A stretch of DNA of 64,000 nucleotides from Sphaerisporangium album. GTDB taxonomy: Bacteria > Actinomycetota > Actinomycetes > Streptosporangiales > Streptosporangiaceae. A program made the position numbers and the translations under genes. The stretch is from positions 1 through 64,000 of the forward strand of contig NZ_QOIL01000018.1 of assembly GCF_003323745.1 (NCBI RefSeq), read 5' to 3'. Of this stretch, positions 16,259 through 27,318 are shown in pieces (the first letter of the stretch is position 1; every line of letters starts with the position of its first letter). Under the pieces are notes generated by a model that was not told where the DNA came from, searched no databases, and saw nothing but the letters and a program-made list of their open reading frames with translations.

Positions 16259-17029
16259 CTACCGCTGCAAACGTACGGGGTCGCTCAGTCCGGTGCGGCG
16301 GACGAGCCAGGCCTCGGTGATATGTGTGAACATCGCCTCGGCGGCGCCCGCGGGGTCTTGAGCCGCGATGCGTTCGTAGACGCGCCGGTGGCCCTGATTG
16401 GACGCCACGCACAACGCCCGCTCCGTGCGGCCCATGTAACGGGCGGTGTTGATGGCCTGGCTCTCCAGTGACCGGACGACACCGCGGGCGATGCGGTTCC
16501 TGGATGTCCGCATGATCGTGTCGTGGAAGGCGCGATCATGTTCGGCGTACGTGACGGGGTCTTCCACGAGTTCGTCCATGCGATCGACCAGCGCGCGCAG
16601 CCGATCGACGGTCTCCTGGTCCGCCAGGCGCGCGGCGACGTTCGCCATGTCGGACTCCAGCAGACGCCGGGTGACGACGAGGTCGTCGAGGATCGCCAAG
16701 GTCTCGTCTTCGGCGATGGTCGCGGCGAGGACGAGCTCGTCGAGCATGTCCCAGCTTGTGGGCGGGGTGATGATGGTGCCGAAGCCTTGGCGGACCTGTA
16801 CCAGGCCCTTTTCCTGGAGGATCTTCACCGCTTCACGGATGACGGTCCGGCTCACCGAGAAGGTCTCGCACAGGTCGGCCTCACGGGGCAACGCCGTCCC
16901 GGGCGCGTGAACTCCGCGGACGATCCGCTCCACCAGCTCGACCGTGACCGCCTTGGCGAGATTGGCCGGTCGTCGCGCCCAGGCCGGGGGAGTGGTAGCA
17001 GTCACCCCTGCATGCTGTGATGCCGTCAT
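16259..17029 (-). CDS. FadR-subfamily GntR transcriptional regulator
   Basis: This is a 256-residue protein. The N-terminal winged helix (~25-90) has 'GTALPREADLCETFSVSRTV' and 'IREAVKILQEKGLVQVRQGFGTII'. The helical FCD effector domain (~105-240) carries probable metal ligands in 'EHDRAFHDTIMRTSRN' and a late His in 'HRRVYERI'. FadR/FCD regulators commonly sense sugar acids. GGAGGGGAC precedes the ATG at 17029. It is convergent with the rhaM remnant and divergent from the GH141-like gene. Inverted repeats at 17094-17121 lie just upstream and fit autoregulation. Confidence 0.9.
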   Translation of the reverse strand: MTASQHAGVTATTPPAWARRPANLAKAVTVELVERIVRGVHAPGTALPREADLCETFSVSRTVIREAVKILQEKGLVQVRQGFGTIITPPTSWDMLDELVLAATIAEDETLAILDDLVVTRRLLESDMANVAARLADQETVDRLRALVDRMDELVEDPVTYAEHDRAFHDTIMRTSRNRIARGVVRSLESQAINTARYMGRTERALCVASNQGHRRVYERIAAQDPAGAAEAMFTHITEAWLVRRTGLSDPVRLQR

Positions 17030-17091
17030 GTCCCCTCCGGATGACGCGCCGCAGGCGGCGTCACGACTTGGCTCTCACTGTACTTCACCGC

Positions 17092-17121
17092 ATTGACGTT
17101 ACACGTCATACGGCTTATGAC
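17092..17121 (+). promoter_or_regulatory. Operator-promoter element, copy 1 (upstream of the FadR-type gene)
   Basis: ATTGACG, four variable bases, then ACGTCATACG. The same 17 fixed bases recur at 17404-17424. Within copy 1 two overlapping palindromes are present: TGACGT-TAC-ACGTCA (17094-17108) and GTCATA-CGGCT-TATGAC (17105-17121). TTGACG (17093-17098) and TATGAC (17116-17121) are exactly 17 bases apart, so the element is also a plausible rightward promoter. It lies 63 bases before the FadR-type start, well placed for autoregulation. Confidence 0.6.
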
Positions 17122-17229
17122 TGAGCGCTCTTCGCGGAACACGGACCTGGTCGAGGACATTGGCGCCCGCACTTCGCTCAATGGTCTCTCCCCGGGCCGC
17201 GATTCGGGAACGGCCACCGCCGGCCGCGA

Positions 17230-17240
17230 TGAAACTTTCG
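17230..17240. promoter_or_regulatory. TGAAACTTTCG site before the GH141-like gene
   Basis: Identical over 11 bases to the site at 598-608 in front of the GH10 xylanase. It lies between the two operator-promoter repeats in the region that separates the FadR-type gene from the secreted glycosidase. The second glycosidase may therefore answer to the same polysaccharide-responsive regulator as the xylanase. Confidence 0.55.
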
Positions 17241-17403
17241 CCGGCGGCGGCTGCGCGCGTCGGGCGAGATGACGTTCTGAACTGGGGGGTCGCCGTGCCC
17301 CTCGTGGGGGTGCGCACCTGCTCGCCCGCACCTATGTGCCTTCCTGGCCGCCAAGCCGGGGCGGCCGTCCGCCTTCATGTGGCCGCCGTCTCGGACGGCC
17401 CCT

Positions 17404-20042
<2,639 letters not shown>

Positions 20043-20048
20043 GAGCCT

Positions 20049-20087
20049 GGACACCCCGCTGAGGCGGCCCGCCTCGGCGGGGCGTCC
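20049..20087 (+). terminator. Long hairpin after the GH141-like gene
   Basis: GGACACCCCGCTGAGGCGG pairs with CCGCCTCGGCGGGGCGTCC, with two G-T-type mismatches and a minimal loop. It starts 7 bases after the stop codon. There is no T tract, which is usual for actinomycete terminators. Confidence 0.7.
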
Positions 20088-20246
20088 CGGCTTCCGGATC
20101 GGGCCAGGCACGCTTGTGTCGCCCATCTCATGGCGAATCGACGCTCGGGGTGGGGGCGAGAGTCGAAAGCCTCTTCTTCGGTGACCTAAGTCGCGGGGTG
20201 TTCGCGGGCGCGGGCTCCCGCGGGGGTTCGCGGGTAGATTCGGCTC

Positions 20247-21647
20247 ATGTCCCCCTCGGAGTCCGTCGGCGAGGCCGTGCGGGAGCACGGCGCTCCGCGG
20301 TATCGCCGGCTCCTGCCCGCGGCGGTCGCGGACGCCTGGGAGCCCGGTGATGGTAGGTCAGGGCGGCGCGTCCGGCGGACCACGCGCGACTGGTTCGTGG
20401 ACGTGTGCGTGTTCCTGTGCGCGGCCTGCTTCGCGGTGGCGACCGCGGCGGCCAAGGGCGAGCCGTCCTACGTGCCGGCCTGGCTGCTGGCCGCCGACCA
20501 GCTCACCGGCGTCCTCGGGTGCGTGGCGCTGTGGCTGCGCCGCAGATGGCCGGTCGCGCTGGCCGTGGTCCTGTGCCTGCTCAGTACGTTCTCCGAGTTC
20601 GTCGGGGGCGCGGGCCTCGCCGCGCTGTTCACCGTGGCCGTGCACCGGCCCCTCCGCGTGGTCGCCCCGGTCGGCGCGGTCTCCATGGCCGCGTCGTTCG
20701 CCTACGCCTACCTGCGGCCCGAGCCCGAGATGCCGTTCGCGTTCCTGGTGGCGCTCGGCGTCACCCTGAACGTGGCGGTGATCGGCTGGGGCATGTTCGT
20801 CCGGGCCCAGCGCCGGCTCATGCTGTCGCTGCGCGAGCGCGTCGAACGGGCCGAGACCGAGGCGGAGCTGCGCGCGGAGCAGAGCCGGCTGCGCGCCGAG
20901 CAGGCCCAGCGGCTGGCACGCGAGCAGATCGCCCGCGAGATGCACGACATGCTGGGGCACCGGCTCTCGCTGCTCAGCGTGCACGCGGGCGCGCTGGAGT
21001 TCAACGCCGGGGCCTCCCGGGAGCAGGTGACACAGGCGGCGGGCGTGATCCGCGACAGTGCCCACCAGGCGCTCCAGGACCTGCGCGAGGTGATCGGCGT
21101 GCTGCGCGCCGGGGATGACGCCGAGGCCGGCCCGTCGGACCCGGACCGGCCGCAGCCGACCCTGGCCGGGCTGCCGAGCCTGGTCGAGGAGTCCCGGCAG
21201 GCCGGCATGCGGGTCACCCTGCTGTCCGAGGTCGGCGACCCGGACGCGGCCCCCGCGGCCGCGGGGCGCACCGCCTACCGCGTCGCCCAGGAGGGGCTGA
21301 CGAACGCCCGCAAGCACGCGCCCGGCGCCGAGGTGCTGGTGCGCGTGTCCGGCGGCCCGGGGGACGGGCTGACGGTCGAGCTGCGCAACCCGCTGCCCGC
21401 GCGGAAGAGGACGGGTGTCCCCGGCGCGGGGCCCGGCGGCCTGTCCGAGCGGGAGGGGCCGGGGGTCGGCGGCGCGGGCAGGGGACTCGTCGGGCCGGTC
21501 GAGCGGGAGGGGACGGAGATTCCCGGCGCGGGCAGGGGGCTCATCGGGCTGGCCGAGCGGGCGACGCTGGCGGGGGGCCGTCTGGCCTGCGGCCCGCTGG
21601 CGTCCGGCGAGTTCCAGGTGCGGGCCTGGCTACCCTGGCCCGCATGA
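20247..21647 (+). CDS. NarL-type sensor histidine kinase with a repeated ATP-lid segment
   Basis: The protein has 466 residues. Four to six hydrophobic helices occupy about 45-190. A coiled coil with 'RAEQSRLRAEQAQRLAREQ' leads into HisKA_3 with the phospho-acceptor His in 'IAREMHDMLGHRLSLLSVHA'. The ATPase domain has the N box 'QEGLTNARKHAPGAEV'. The G2 box is unusual: 'VPGAGPGGLSEREG', 'VGGAGRGLVGPVEREG' and 'IPGAGRGLIGLAERA' follow one another. The last is the canonical GxGxxGL..R motif, so the first two look like tandem duplications that lengthen the ATP lid. It overlaps the response regulator by ATGA. The signal is unknown. Confidence 0.9.
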   Translation: MSPSESVGEAVREHGAPRYRRLLPAAVADAWEPGDGRSGRRVRRTTRDWFVDVCVFLCAACFAVATAAAKGEPSYVPAWLLAADQLTGVLGCVALWLRRRWPVALAVVLCLLSTFSEFVGGAGLAALFTVAVHRPLRVVAPVGAVSMAASFAYAYLRPEPEMPFAFLVALGVTLNVAVIGWGMFVRAQRRLMLSLRERVERAETEAELRAEQSRLRAEQAQRLAREQIAREMHDMLGHRLSLLSVHAGALEFNAGASREQVTQAAGVIRDSAHQALQDLREVIGVLRAGDDAEAGPSDPDRPQPTLAGLPSLVEESRQAGMRVTLLSEVGDPDAAPAAAGRTAYRVAQEGLTNARKHAPGAEVLVRVSGGPGDGLTVELRNPLPARKRTGVPGAGPGGLSEREGPGVGGAGRGLVGPVEREGTEIPGAGRGLIGLAERATLAGGRLACGPLASGEFQVRAWLPWPA

Positions 21648-22309
21648 ACCCGCCGATCCGCGTCATGATCGTCGACGACGACCCGCTGGTGCGCGCCGGG
21701 CTGTCGCTGATGCTCGGCGGCGCCCCCGACCTGGAGATCGTGGCCGAGGCGGACGACGGCGCCGCCGTCCCGTCCCTGGTGGACCTGCACGCCCCCGACG
21801 TCGTGCTCATGGACGTGCGCATGCCCGGGACGGACGGCCTGGCGGCGACCGAGGCCCTGCGGCGGCGCCCCCGGGCCCCCGAGGTCATCATCCTGACGAC
21901 GTTCAACGCCGACGAGTACGTGCTGCGGGCGCTGCGCGCCGGGGCCGCGGGGTTCGTGCTGAAGGACACCCCGCCCGCCGAGATCGTGTCCGCGGTGCGC
22001 CGCGTCGCGGCCGGGGACCCGGTGCTGTCGTCGGCGGTGACCCGCAGGCTCATCGCCCACGTCGCCGGGAACCGGCCGGACCTGCGGCGCGCACGGGCCC
22101 TGGCGCGGCTCCGCGAGCTCAACGACCGGGAGCGCCAGGTGGCGGCGGCCGTCGGGCGGGGGAAGTCGAACGCCGAGATCGCCGCGGAGCTCTACATGAG
22201 CGTGCCGACCGTCAAGACCCACGTCTCGCGCATCCTGACCAGGCTCGATCTCAACAACCGGGTGCAGATCGCCCTGCTCGTCCACGACGCGGGCGTCCTC
22301 GGCCCCTGA
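21644..22309 (+). CDS. NarL/LuxR-family response regulator
   Basis: This is a 221-residue response regulator. The receiver has an acidic pocket in 'MIVDDDPLVRAG', the phospho-acceptor Asp in 'VVLMDVRMPGTDG', and Thr and Lys in 'LTTFN' and 'FVLKDTPP'. The C-terminal LuxR HTH has 'LNDRERQVAAAVGRGKSNAE' and 'MSVPTVKTHVSRIL'. Translational coupling to the kinase (ATGA) makes it the cognate partner. Targets are unknown; the adjacent secreted glycosidase is possible but nothing in the sequence shows it. Confidence 0.95.
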   Translation: MNPPIRVMIVDDDPLVRAGLSLMLGGAPDLEIVAEADDGAAVPSLVDLHAPDVVLMDVRMPGTDGLAATEALRRRPRAPEVIILTTFNADEYVLRALRAGAAGFVLKDTPPAEIVSAVRRVAAGDPVLSSAVTRRLIAHVAGNRPDLRRARALARLRELNDRERQVAAAVGRGKSNAEIAAELYMSVPTVKTHVSRILTRLDLNNRVQIALLVHDAGVLGP

Positions 22310-22347
22310 GGGGCCGCCTCCCGTCAGGCGGCGGCCCGCCGGGAGCA

Positions 22348-22375
22348 CCCCCGGCCTCGCGGCCGGGGCGTTTCT
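22348..22375 (+). terminator. Hairpin terminator after the two-component operon
   Basis: CCCCGGCC-TCGC-GGCCGGGG followed by CGTTTCTC. A second, weaker GC-rich hairpin (GGCCGCC...GGCGGC) immediately follows the response-regulator stop. Confidence 0.65.
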
Positions 22376-22378
22376 CAC

Positions 22379-22523
22379 AAGATGGATCCTCACCGCCATC
22401 TCCTACCGCGTCCTCGGCCGCATCGCCGACGACGCGCTCGGCGTGGACGGCAGGTCCGTCCACCTGGCCACCATCGACCCCGAGTGGGAACGGCCGGACG
22501 TTCCGGCGGAGGAGGCGAGCTGA
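22379..22523 (+). pseudogene. Possible C-terminal gene fragment, family not recognised
   Basis: A 48-codon plus-strand frame ending at TGA 22523 reads like real protein ('LTAISYRVLGRIADDALG', 'VHLATIDPEWERPDVPAEE'). It has no start codon, no ribosome site and lies directly after a terminator. I do not recognise the family. It may be the tail of a gene whose front has been deleted, or a chance open frame; the codon bias favours the former slightly. Confidence 0.25.
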
Positions 22524-22708
22524 TCCGGCGGTCTTGACCCGGCTTTGCCCGGTGAGTGAGTCGCGTCACCCTTCTTGGCAATCCGTTGGGGCTGTGCATA
22601 GGGTTGAAAGCGGACAAAAGGCGTGTAACCCGGCATTGTGCCGCTCCGCTCCGGACACGTCGTGCCCCCTCGTCATCGCCCACCGGAAATCCCACGGAAA
22701 GTCGCGTC

Positions 22709-22981
22709 ATGAGCCACGGCAGCGGTCACAACCCGCCCGAGCACGCAGCACCCGAGCACGTGGTGTTCGAGATGGACCTCACCCTCCACGAGTCCCGCCG
22801 CCGCGCCGAAGTGATCTCGGCGCTCGGCCCCGGGTGGGACCCCCTCGCGGTCATGCGGGCCGAGGAGGAGGCCTGCGACCTGCTCTACTCCGGCCTGGAC
22901 GCGCGGCAGCGCGAGACCTACGACATGCTCGTGGCGGCCGGCGTCCTGCCCCGGCGAGAGGCGGACCGTGCTTCCGATTGA
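22709..22981 (+). CDS. DUF6400-like small protein
   Basis: The protein is 90 residues, acidic, with no membrane segment or signal. 'FEMDLTLHESRRRAEVISAL' and 'GPGWDPLAVMRAEEEACDLL' followed by 'YSGLDARQRETYDMLVAAGV' match my memory of the actinobacterial DUF6400 family. That family is predicted all-helical and has no known function. ATG at 22709 follows GGAAA. It overlaps the next small gene by 14 bases, so the two are probably translated together, and I recall a similar pairing in other actinomycetes. Confidence 0.7.
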   Translation: MSHGSGHNPPEHAAPEHVVFEMDLTLHESRRRAEVISALGPGWDPLAVMRAEEEACDLLYSGLDARQRETYDMLVAAGVLPRREADRASD

Positions 22982-23204
22982 CCCGCACGCCGACATCGCC
23001 CGTCGTGCCTGGATCCCCTGCCCCCGCTGCCGTGACGACCGCGGCTGCGCCGACTGCGGCTCCGGTCGCAACTGCCGCGACCACTGGCGCTATCTGCTGA
23101 GCAACACCGGCAGCGTCCTGCACGTGCAGTGCCCCGGGTGCGCCCACCTCTGGAACCACGAGTCCGGCTTCGGAGCCGGCGGCAGGCCGCCCGCCCTGGC
23201 CTGA
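22968..23204 (+). CDS. Small Cys-rich, zinc-ribbon-like protein
   Basis: The protein has 78 residues from a GTG inside the end of the DUF6400-like gene. 'CPRCRDDRGCADC' supplies four cysteines, 'GRNCRDHW' a fifth plus His, and 'VQCPGCAHLWNH' two more with His. The spacing suits one or two structural zinc sites. Trp and aromatic residues between them suggest a compact ribbon. Function is unknown. Close overlap with its neighbour implies a joint role. Confidence 0.7.
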   Translation: MLPIDPHADIARRAWIPCPRCRDDRGCADCGSGRNCRDHWRYLLSNTGSVLHVQCPGCAHLWNHESGFGAGGRPPALA

Positions 23205-23490
23205 CGCCGTCAGCGTCCTCCCCGGCCTGACGCCGTCAGGCGGAGGCGGGACCGGGCGACGGCGCCGGGACGTGCGCCACGGAGACGGCGTCGCCGGCGC
23301 ACGTGACCCCCGCGTCCGGCACCGCATGATCAGGCCGAACGTGTCGCCGTGCTCGGCGATCAGATGCGTCTGCGGCTCCGGCCGGCGCTCGCGCCCGTGC
23401 GGATCCCGGCTCGGGACCGCGCGGCGGACGCGCGCGGCGGGTGCGCGGCCGATGGTACGGCCCTCCCGGCACCGGCGTTAGCATGCGGCA

Positions 23491-24753
23491 ATGGTCGCCG
23501 ACGATGTCCAGGAGACGCTCGAGTCGCTCGCCGCCGCGGTGGGGCGCGGCGTCTCCGTCGACGATCTCGACGGGCGCGTCATCGCCCACAGCGCCCACGG
23601 CGCCGACGCCGACCCCGTGCGCGCGCGGGCGATCCTGTCGCGGTCGGTGCCCGCCGAGGTCGGCGAGTGGCAGCGCGCCCACGGCGTCGGCGCGGCGACC
23701 GGGCCCGTGCGCGTGCCCGCCAATCCCGCGCTGTCCATGGGGGCGCGGCTGTGCGTGTCGCTCCTGCACCGGGGACGGCGGCTCGGGTACCTGTGGATCA
23801 CCGAGGGCGAGCGCCCGCTGACGCCCGCCGAGACCGACCGCGCCGTACGGGACGCCGCCACCGTCGCCGCGCTGCTGGACGAGCAGGACTTCCCCGGCCC
23901 GTCGAGCCGAAGCCGCCGCGTCCTGCGCCGCCTGCTCACCGGCGACCGCGAGACCCGGTACGAGGCCGCCGCCGAGATGCTCGCCCGGGGCCTGGCCGAC
24001 CACGACCGGCCGTACCGCGTGCTCGCCGCTCGCCCGGACGTCGTGACCGATCCCGGGCAGGCCGGGACGCTCGGCGTGACGCCCGCGGGGGTGGGCTCCG
24101 GGTTCTCCGGTGCCGGGGACGGGGTGGTCACCTCGGCGGCCGACCTGGAGCGCCTGATCGGCGGCGGGCTGCGCGGGCCGCGCGTTCCCGCCGCCTACGC
24201 CCGCATCGACGGCCTGACCGTCGTGCTCGTCCCCGAGGGTCCGGTGGCGGGCGCCCCGCCGCCGGACCGGGCGGGGCGGGGGAGCACGTGGCCCGGCGTC
24301 GTCCCCGGCACGTTCCCCCTGGGCGGCGCCGTGGGGGTCAGCGCCCGCCACGCCGGCCTGGAGACCGCGCGGGCGGCCTACCGCGAGGCGCTGGCCGCGT
24401 CGCGGGCGGTGGCGGCCGACCCGGCGATCGGCCCGGTGGCGGTGTGGCCGGAGGTCGGGGTCTACCGCTTCTTCGGCCCCTCCGCCGAGGAGCCCTCCGG
24501 CGCGCGGCCGGAGCCGCTGGCGCTGCTGGAAGGCCGCGACCCGCGCGGGGTGCTGGCCCGCACCCTGGAGGTCTACCTTGACTCGGGCGGCGACGCGCAG
24601 GCGACCGCCGAGGCGACGCACCTGCACCGCACGAGCCTCTACTACCGCCTGCGCCGCATCGAGGAGATCACCGGCCGCGACCTGCGCGACGGCCGCGACC
24701 GCCTCGAACTGCACCTCGCCCTCAAGCTCGCCCGCTGGAACGCCTCCCGGTGA
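23491..24753 (+). CDS. PucR-family transcriptional regulator
   Basis: The protein has 420 residues. The N-terminal ~150 residues form a GAF-like sensory region ('VGRGVSVDDLDGRVIAHSAH', 'GYLWITEGERPLTPAETD'). The middle is a GGDEF-like CdaR region. The C-terminus is the PucR HTH: 'DSGGDAQATAEATHLHRTSL' then 'YYRLRRIEEITGRDL'. PucR regulators act on purine, amino-acid or proline catabolism genes. Here the nearest downstream genes are the sugar ABC operon, separated by 20-bp tandem repeats, so a role there is possible but not shown. The upstream 286 bases contain no gene that I can support. Confidence 0.88.
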   Translation: MVADDVQETLESLAAAVGRGVSVDDLDGRVIAHSAHGADADPVRARAILSRSVPAEVGEWQRAHGVGAATGPVRVPANPALSMGARLCVSLLHRGRRLGYLWITEGERPLTPAETDRAVRDAATVAALLDEQDFPGPSSRSRRVLRRLLTGDRETRYEAAAEMLARGLADHDRPYRVLAARPDVVTDPGQAGTLGVTPAGVGSGFSGAGDGVVTSAADLERLIGGGLRGPRVPAAYARIDGLTVVLVPEGPVAGAPPPDRAGRGSTWPGVVPGTFPLGGAVGVSARHAGLETARAAYREALAASRAVAADPAIGPVAVWPEVGVYRFFGPSAEEPSGARPEPLALLEGRDPRGVLARTLEVYLDSGGDAQATAEATHLHRTSLYYRLRRIEEITGRDLRDGRDRLELHLALKLARWNASR

Positions 24754-24780
24754 CCCGCCCGCCCGCCGTGCTCGCCTGAG

Positions 24781-24880
24781 AGGACCCGAGCCGACCTGGG
24801 CGGATCTGAGTCGCCCGTGACGGATCCCAGCCGGCCGTGGCGGATCCCAGCCGCCCGTGACGGGCCTGGGCCGTCTTCGC
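24781..24880 (+). repeat. Five tandem 20-bp repeats
   Basis: Five units in exact 20-base register: 24781, 24801, 24821, 24841 and 24861. The central units read CGGATCCCAGCCGGCCGTGG and CGGATCCCAGCCGCCCGTGA. Outer units are more diverged (first AGGACCCGAGCCGACCTGGG). The block lies 27 bases after the PucR stop and 150 bases before the ABC operon. It could be a VNTR, a multi-site operator or a structured terminator. Confidence 0.75.
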
Positions 24881-24920
24881 CGGTGGCATCCCTGGTCACG
24901 ACGGGTGGGTCGGTTTCGGA

Positions 24921-24973
24921 TTTCCGGAAAGACCGGTAAAGGGGTTCCCATAGGCCCGCAAATTCGTTATAAC
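24921..24973. promoter_or_regulatory. Palindromes upstream of the ABC sugar operon
   Basis: TTTCCGGAAA (24921-24930) is a perfect 10-base palindrome and GTTATAAC (24966-24973) a perfect 8-base one. Both lie in a locally AT-rich stretch 58-110 bases before the binding-protein start. The operon encodes its own GntR/UTRA regulator, a likely ligand for one of these sites. Confidence 0.4.
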
Positions 24974-25030
24974 AACCTATCAACGTAACGATTGCTCACC
25001 AGGGGGCGGCGTGGGCGGGGAGGAGGACTC

Positions 25031-26383
25031 TTGAGGATCATCACGAGCGGTGGCCGCAGGGCCGGAGCCGTCGCGCTGAGCGCCGCGCTGGTCATCGCGG
25101 CCGCCGGGTGCGGCGGGACGGACGCCGGGGGGACCGGCGGGGGAGGCGGGGCGCGCGCCGTCACCTTCCTCACCCACTGGGGCCCCGAGCAGGTCGCCAT
25201 GCTGAAGAAGGCGGCCACGGCCTTCCAGGAGAAGAACCCCGGCGTCACGGTCACCGTCCGCGCCGTGCCGTTCGCGAACCTGCTCAGCACGCTGCGCACG
25301 CAGGGCGCGAGCCCCGGCGGCCCCACCATCGCGAGCATCTACGACCTCTGGCTGCCCGAGCTCGTGCGCGACGGCCTCGCCGCCCCCGCGCCCGCCGACG
25401 TCGCCCAGGACCTGTCCGCCGGCTGGCCCGCCAACCTCGTCGAGGGCGTCACCAAGCAGGGGCGGCCCCGCGGCTACCCCAACGAGGTCGACCTGTACGC
25501 GCTGAACTACAACAAGAAGCTGTTCGCCGAGGCGGGCATCGCCGCGCCGCCCAAGACCTGGGACGAGCTGGCCGCCACCGCCGCCAAGCTGACCAAGCGC
25601 GACGGGGGCGGCGGCAAGGTGACCCAGCAGGGCTTCGGCGTCATCACGAGCTGGGCCGCGGGCGTGGTGCACCCCTGGCTGTCGCTGGTGAACTCCAACG
25701 GCGGCGCCCTCGTCGACGGCTCGGCCCCCAAGCTGGACGACCCGAAGGTCCAGGCCGCCACCGACCTGTACGCCAAGCTGGTGAAGGACGGCGTGACCCA
25801 GCCGTCCATGAGCAACGCCAACGCCAACACCACCGGCCCCTACCTGGACAACTTCGTCAACGGCAAGACCGGCATGATCATCATGGCGAACTGGTGGCAG
25901 AGCGCGCTCAAGGAGGCGATGGGCGACCGGTTCGCGGACGTCGGGGTCGCGCCGATCCCCGTCGGCCCGGACGGCGCCGCGTCCGCACCGGTGTCCTACT
26001 CCTGGCTGACCATGGTGAACGGCAAGGCCGACCAGGCCAAGCAGGACGCCGCGTGGAAGTTCCTCACCTACCTCAACGGGCCGGACAGCGGTCAGAACGG
26101 CTCGTCGGCCATGGGCGACATCCTGGTCTCGATGGGCATCCTGCCCAGCCGGACCGGGGACCTGTCCGCCCACAAGGCCGAGCTGTCGGACCCGTTCCTG
26201 TCGGTCTACGTCGAGCAGCTCCCGCACGCCAGGCCGTTCCCCGCTGTCCTCGGCGGCGAGGAGATGAGCCAGGCCGTGCAGAAGCACATCGAGAACGTCG
26301 TCTTCGGCAAGGAGACCGCCAAGGAGGCCATGGACGCCGCGCAGCGGGAGGTCGCCGGCATCCTCACCAAGGCCGGCGCATGA
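25031..26383 (+). CDS. Extracellular sugar-binding lipoprotein (UgpB/MalE class)
   Basis: The product has 450 residues from a TTG at 25031 preceded by GGGGAGGAGGA; an ATG-like start 39 bases upstream has no ribosome site. The signal peptide ends with a lipobox-like 'IAAAGC' near residue 25. The mature protein has 'VTFLTHWGPEQVAMLKKAAT', 'NPGVTVTVRAVPF', 'YALNYNKKLFAEAGI' and 'PKTWDELAATA', standard for family-1 solute-binding proteins of oligosaccharide, amino-sugar and glycerol-phosphate importers. First gene of a six-gene operon with two permeases. No ATPase is encoded, so a shared MsiK-type ATPase is presumably used, as is common in actinomycetes. Confidence 0.93.
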   Translation: MRIITSGGRRAGAVALSAALVIAAAGCGGTDAGGTGGGGGARAVTFLTHWGPEQVAMLKKAATAFQEKNPGVTVTVRAVPFANLLSTLRTQGASPGGPTIASIYDLWLPELVRDGLAAPAPADVAQDLSAGWPANLVEGVTKQGRPRGYPNEVDLYALNYNKKLFAEAGIAAPPKTWDELAATAAKLTKRDGGGGKVTQQGFGVITSWAAGVVHPWLSLVNSNGGALVDGSAPKLDDPKVQAATDLYAKLVKDGVTQPSMSNANANTTGPYLDNFVNGKTGMIIMANWWQSALKEAMGDRFADVGVAPIPVGPDGAASAPVSYSWLTMVNGKADQAKQDAAWKFLTYLNGPDSGQNGSSAMGDILVSMGILPSRTGDLSAHKAELSDPFLSVYVEQLPHARPFPAVLGGEEMSQAVQKHIENVVFGKETAKEAMDAAQREVAGILTKAGA

Positions 26384-27318
26384 CCTCTCCCTCCGTGACC
26401 ACCGCGACCGCCGGGCGGGGCCCCTCCGCCCGGTGGGGACGTGACCTCGCCGCGGGCCATCGCGGCGCCGCGGTGGTGTTCCTGTCGCCGGCGATGGCGG
26501 TCATCGTCCTGTTCGTGGTGGTGCCCATCGGCCTGACGTTCTGGATCAGCCTGCACGAGTGGTCGATGTACACCCCGCTGACCGACATGGCCTGGCGCGG
26601 CCTCGCCAACTACCGCGAGCTGCTGGCGGACCGGGACTTCTTCACGGCGCTGCGCAACACGCTCGTCTACGTCGTGCTGGTCGTGGCGGTCACGCTGCCC
26701 CTGGCGGTCGCGCTCGGCATGCTGCTGTACTTCCCGAAGTCGGCGGCCAAGGGCGTGGCGCGCGCGGTGCTGTTCTCGACCTACGTCGTGCCGACCGTCG
26801 CGACCGCCATCGTGTGGGGCGCCCTGTACGCCCCGGACTACGGCCCCTTCGCCCAGATGTTCTCGGCCGTGGGCCTGAGCGCCCCGGCATGGCTGAGCGA
26901 GCCCGGCACGGCGCTGGTCTCGCTGGTCGTGTTCCACGTGTGGCAGATGATCGGCTACTACACGATCCTCGTCGTCGCCGGGCTCACGCAGATCCCGCCG
27001 GACCTGTACGAGGCGGCGCGCATCGACGGCGCCGGCTTCTGGCGCCAGACGGTCAGCGTCACGCTGCCGCTGCTGCGCCGCACGACGATCTTCATGACGC
27101 TGATCACCGTCATCAACGCGATCCAGGTGTTCGACCCGGTGTACATCCTGACCCAGGGTGGCCCCGCCGAGAGCACGTCGGTGGTGTCCTTCTCGATCCA
27201 GCGCGAGGCGTTCCAGTACGGCATGGCGGGCCAGGCGAGCGCGATGGCGTTCAGCCTGCTCATCGTGCTGCTGGCCATCGGCGGGCTGTTCCTCGCGGCG
27301 ATGCGGAGGCGCTCATGA
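26380..27318 (+). CDS. Sugar ABC transporter permease (MalF/UgpA class)
   Basis: This 312-residue protein has six predicted helices. The conserved EAA loop reads 'LYEAARIDGAGFWRQTVSVT' and 'LPLL'. The ATG overlaps the binding-protein stop (ATGA). It forms the transmembrane pore with the next gene product. Confidence 0.94.
   Translation: MTSPSVTTATAGRGPSARWGRDLAAGHRGAAVVFLSPAMAVIVLFVVVPIGLTFWISLHEWSMYTPLTDMAWRGLANYRELLADRDFFTALRNTLVYVVLVVAVTLPLAVALGMLLYFPKSAAKGVARAVLFSTYVVPTVATAIVWGALYAPDYGPFAQMFSAVGLSAPAWLSEPGTALVSLVVFHVWQMIGYYTILVVAGLTQIPPDLYEAARIDGAGFWRQTVSVTLPLLRRTTIFMTLITVINAIQVFDPVYILTQGGPAESTSVVSFSIQREAFQYGMAGQASAMAFSLLIVLLAIGGLFLAAMRRRS

Noticed and set aside
23236-23470. Possible minus-strand C-terminal coding fragment before the PucR gene
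   Set aside because: A few plausible-looking residues but no start, no family and competing frames of equal quality.
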